NCBI GenBank assembly: GCA_963931575.1
Contig: OZ007029.1
Coordinates: 1,240,001-1,304,000 of the forward strand
Direction: 5' to 3'
DNA: 64,000 bases
Source: Gastranaerophilus sp944325835
GTDB taxonomy: Bacteria; Cyanobacteriota; Vampirovibrionia; Gastranaerophilales; Gastranaerophilaceae
Part shown: piece by piece, positions 62,685 through 64,000 of the stretch
Position numbering within the stretch: the stretch's first letter is position 1
How the letters are laid out: each line of letters opens with the position of its first letter
Notes under the pieces: model-generated
The model's input: only the letters and a program-made list of their open reading frames with translations
The model's database searches: none
What the model was told of the DNA's origin: nothing
Position numbers and translations under genes: made by a program

Positions 62685-63317
62685 ATGTTTACAGGTATAA
62701 TTGAAGAAATCGGAGAAATTAAAAGTTTTCAGTGCAATACGGTGCTGGAAGTTTCTTGTCACAAAATTTTAGAAGATGTGAAACTCGGCGACAGCATTGC
62801 GATTAACGGCGTTTGTCAAACAGTAATTGAATTTTCTAAAAATTCTTTCAAGGTCGAAGTCAGCCCCGAAACGCTTGCGGTAACAAATTTTTCGCAGCTT
62901 AAATCCGGAATGAAAGTCAATCTTGAACGAGCACTTACACCTACTACCCGTATGGGCGGACACATTGTTCAAGGACACATCGACCAAACCGGTGAACTTT
63001 TAAAAGTCGAAAAGCTTGATAATTTCTACAACATGTACTTTGAAACATCAGATACAAAATATATTGTAAAAAAGGGTTCAATTGCAGTGAACGGAATAAG
63101 TTTAACCGTGGCGGACGTGAATGCAACCTGCTTCAAAATTGCCGTGATACCGCACACGTTTGAAAATACAACACTCAAAAATCTTCAAACCGGCGGGTGG
63201 GTAAATATTGAAACCGATATCCTCGGACGGTATGTTGAAAATTTTTTATCTCTGAATGATAATACTGCTAAAAGTAAAATAAGTATGGAGTTTCTAAGGG
63301 AAAATGGATTTGTTTAA
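62685..63317 (+). CDS. ribE: Riboflavin synthase, alpha chain
   Basis: 210 aa. Start MFTGIIEEIGEI at 62685 is fixed by the family; the longer open frame is ignored. Two related lumazine-binding domains: INGVCQTV...GGHIVQGHIDQTG in the first, VNGISLTV...NIETDILGRYVE in the second. It dismutates two 6,7-dimethyl-8-ribityllumazines to riboflavin. No Shine-Dalgarno is visible and TATAAC lies just before the start, so the transcript may be leaderless. Confidence 0.95.
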   Translation: MFTGIIEEIGEIKSFQCNTVLEVSCHKILEDVKLGDSIAINGVCQTVIEFSKNSFKVEVSPETLAVTNFSQLKSGMKVNLERALTPTTRMGGHIVQGHIDQTGELLKVEKLDNFYNMYFETSDTKYIVKKGSIAVNGISLTVADVNATCFKIAVIPHTFENTTLKNLQTGGWVNIETDILGRYVENFLSLNDNTAKSKISMEFLRENGFV

Positions 63318-64000
63318 TTTTAAATTTGATAATATAGAAGATGCTATTAAAGATTATAAAGCGGGAAAACCTGTTATTGTGGCAGATGATGAAGACAGAG
63401 AAAATGAAGGCGACCTGATTTGTTCCGCGCAAATGGCAACGCCTGAAATTATAAACTTTATGGCACGTGAATGCCGCGGGCTTATATGCCTTGCTATTGA
63501 TCACACAATTGCAGAACGCCTTGAGTTGCCGCAAATGGTTGAAAATAACACCGAAGGTATGAAAACCGCCTTTACTCTAAGTATTGACGGCGCGGAAAAA
63601 TTCGGCGTTACAACCGGAATTTCCGCCTACGACAGGGCAAAAACCATTGAAATTGCGATTGCACCCGATGCGGTTCCGTCAGATTTAAGGCGCCCCGGAC
63701 ACGTTTTCCCTTGCATGGCAAGAAAAGGCGGCGTTTTAACCCGTACGGGCCATACAGAAGCTGCCGTTGACCTTGCAAAAATCTGCGGGCATGCTCCGGC
63801 AGGCGTTATGTGCGAAATCATGATGGACGACGGCCAGATGGCAAGACGTGATGACTTAAGAAAATTTGCAAACCACCACGATATAAAATTCATCTCCGTT
63901 GCGCAGCTTATTGCGTACCGCCTTCAATCCGAAAAATTCGTGACACGTGACGCTGAAGCGAACCTTCCGACACAATTCGGCGATTTTAAAATTTACGGCT
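63304..64000 (+). CDS. ribBA: 3,4-dihydroxy-2-butanone 4-phosphate synthase/GTP cyclohydrolase II, C-terminus beyond window
   Basis: ATG 63304 overlaps the ribE end by 14 nt; 232 codons are open to the window edge. The RibB domain is nearly complete: ADDEDRENEGDL, VTTGISAYDRAKTI, RPGHVFPCMARKGGVLTRTGHTEA. The start of the cyclohydrolase II domain (LPTQFGDFKIYG) follows, so it is the bifunctional RibBA. With ribE it forms a riboflavin operon. Confidence 0.95.
   Translation, partial: MDLFNFKFDNIEDAIKDYKAGKPVIVADDEDRENEGDLICSAQMATPEIINFMARECRGLICLAIDHTIAERLELPQMVENNTEGMKTAFTLSIDGAEKFGVTTGISAYDRAKTIEIAIAPDAVPSDLRRPGHVFPCMARKGGVLTRTGHTEAAVDLAKICGHAPAGVMCEIMMDDGQMARRDDLRKFANHHDIKFISVAQLIAYRLQSEKFVTRDAEANLPTQFGDFKIYG

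Noticed and set aside
1..64000. CRISPR arrays, tRNA or rRNA genes, insertion sequences
   Set aside because: No regularly spaced direct repeats, no cloverleaf-like or rRNA sequence and no transposase or integrase ORF were seen; the dispersed repeats are palindromic and not regularly spaced.

Overview
The window reads as a chromosomal segment from an AT-rich, anaerobic, Gram-negative bacterium. The best fit is a gut-type, non-photosynthetic relative of the Cyanobacteria (Vampirovibrionia/Melainabacteria, order Gastranaerophilales). The evidence is several pseudopilin-like proteins whose N-terminus runs MAEILLSLTIIGVVAAITLP, an SLH-domain envelope protein, a secretin/GspE/GspF assembly operon, TolC and MlaE (outer membrane), and ferredoxin-linked anaerobic metabolism (2-oxoacid:ferredoxin oxidoreductase, three-gene ferredoxin-type glutamate synthase). 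This placement is inferred from gene content, not from a marker tree.

Layout. 1-10.5 kb: housekeeping genes (partial dicarboxylate symporter, gapA, ZIP transporter, tsf-rpsB, rpmE, rnhA, TolC) mixed with short lineage-specific unknowns. 10.6-16.9 kb: a large TPR protein, a repeat-filled spacer, an SLH protein, a glycosyltransferase and the SpmA/SpmB pair. 17-24.4 kb: pseudopilin 1 and the GspC/PilP-GspD-GspE-GspF operon. 24.5-36 kb: kinase-like protein, MBL hydrolase, queE/dnaJ-like, pseudopilin 2, ftsH, nnrD-trmL and lipid synthesis. 36-48.2 kb: surface-polysaccharide genes, including a dehydrogenase, a glycosyltransferase, a GH38 mannosidase, an MBOAT acyltransferase and two AlgJ/DHHW-like partners, plus a pilin-SPFH fusion. 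48.3-64 kb: small secreted proteins, ferredoxin-type glutamate synthase, cdd, mlaE, ilvE, pseudopilins 3 and 4 flanking a korABCD-type operon, and ribE-ribBA running off the right edge.

The most striking signal is a set of six poly-G tracts (13-15 G on the coding strand, i.e. poly-C as printed). Each lies near the 5' end of a minus-strand surface gene: four pseudopilins and both AlgJ-like acyltransferase partners. In every case changing the tract by one base joins a start codon with its own ribosome site to the long downstream ORF, giving a Gly4 linker. In the sequence as given, all six are out of frame, and all four pseudopilins are off by exactly +1. The four pseudopilin genes also share a near-identical promoter (TTGACT/TTTACT, 17 nt, CATAAT). 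This looks like a coordinated phase-variable (or slippage-dependent) surface system that links pili and glycan O-acylation.

A second layer is a set of dispersed palindromic repeats. One about 120 bp element (six copies, one truncated) folds into two hairpins whose arms co-vary between copies, and three copies lie next to the stop codon of a minus-strand gene. Other palindromic units sit inside the long leaders of pseudopilins 1 and 4 and leave the restored frame open. I saw no tRNA, rRNA, CRISPR array or transposase.
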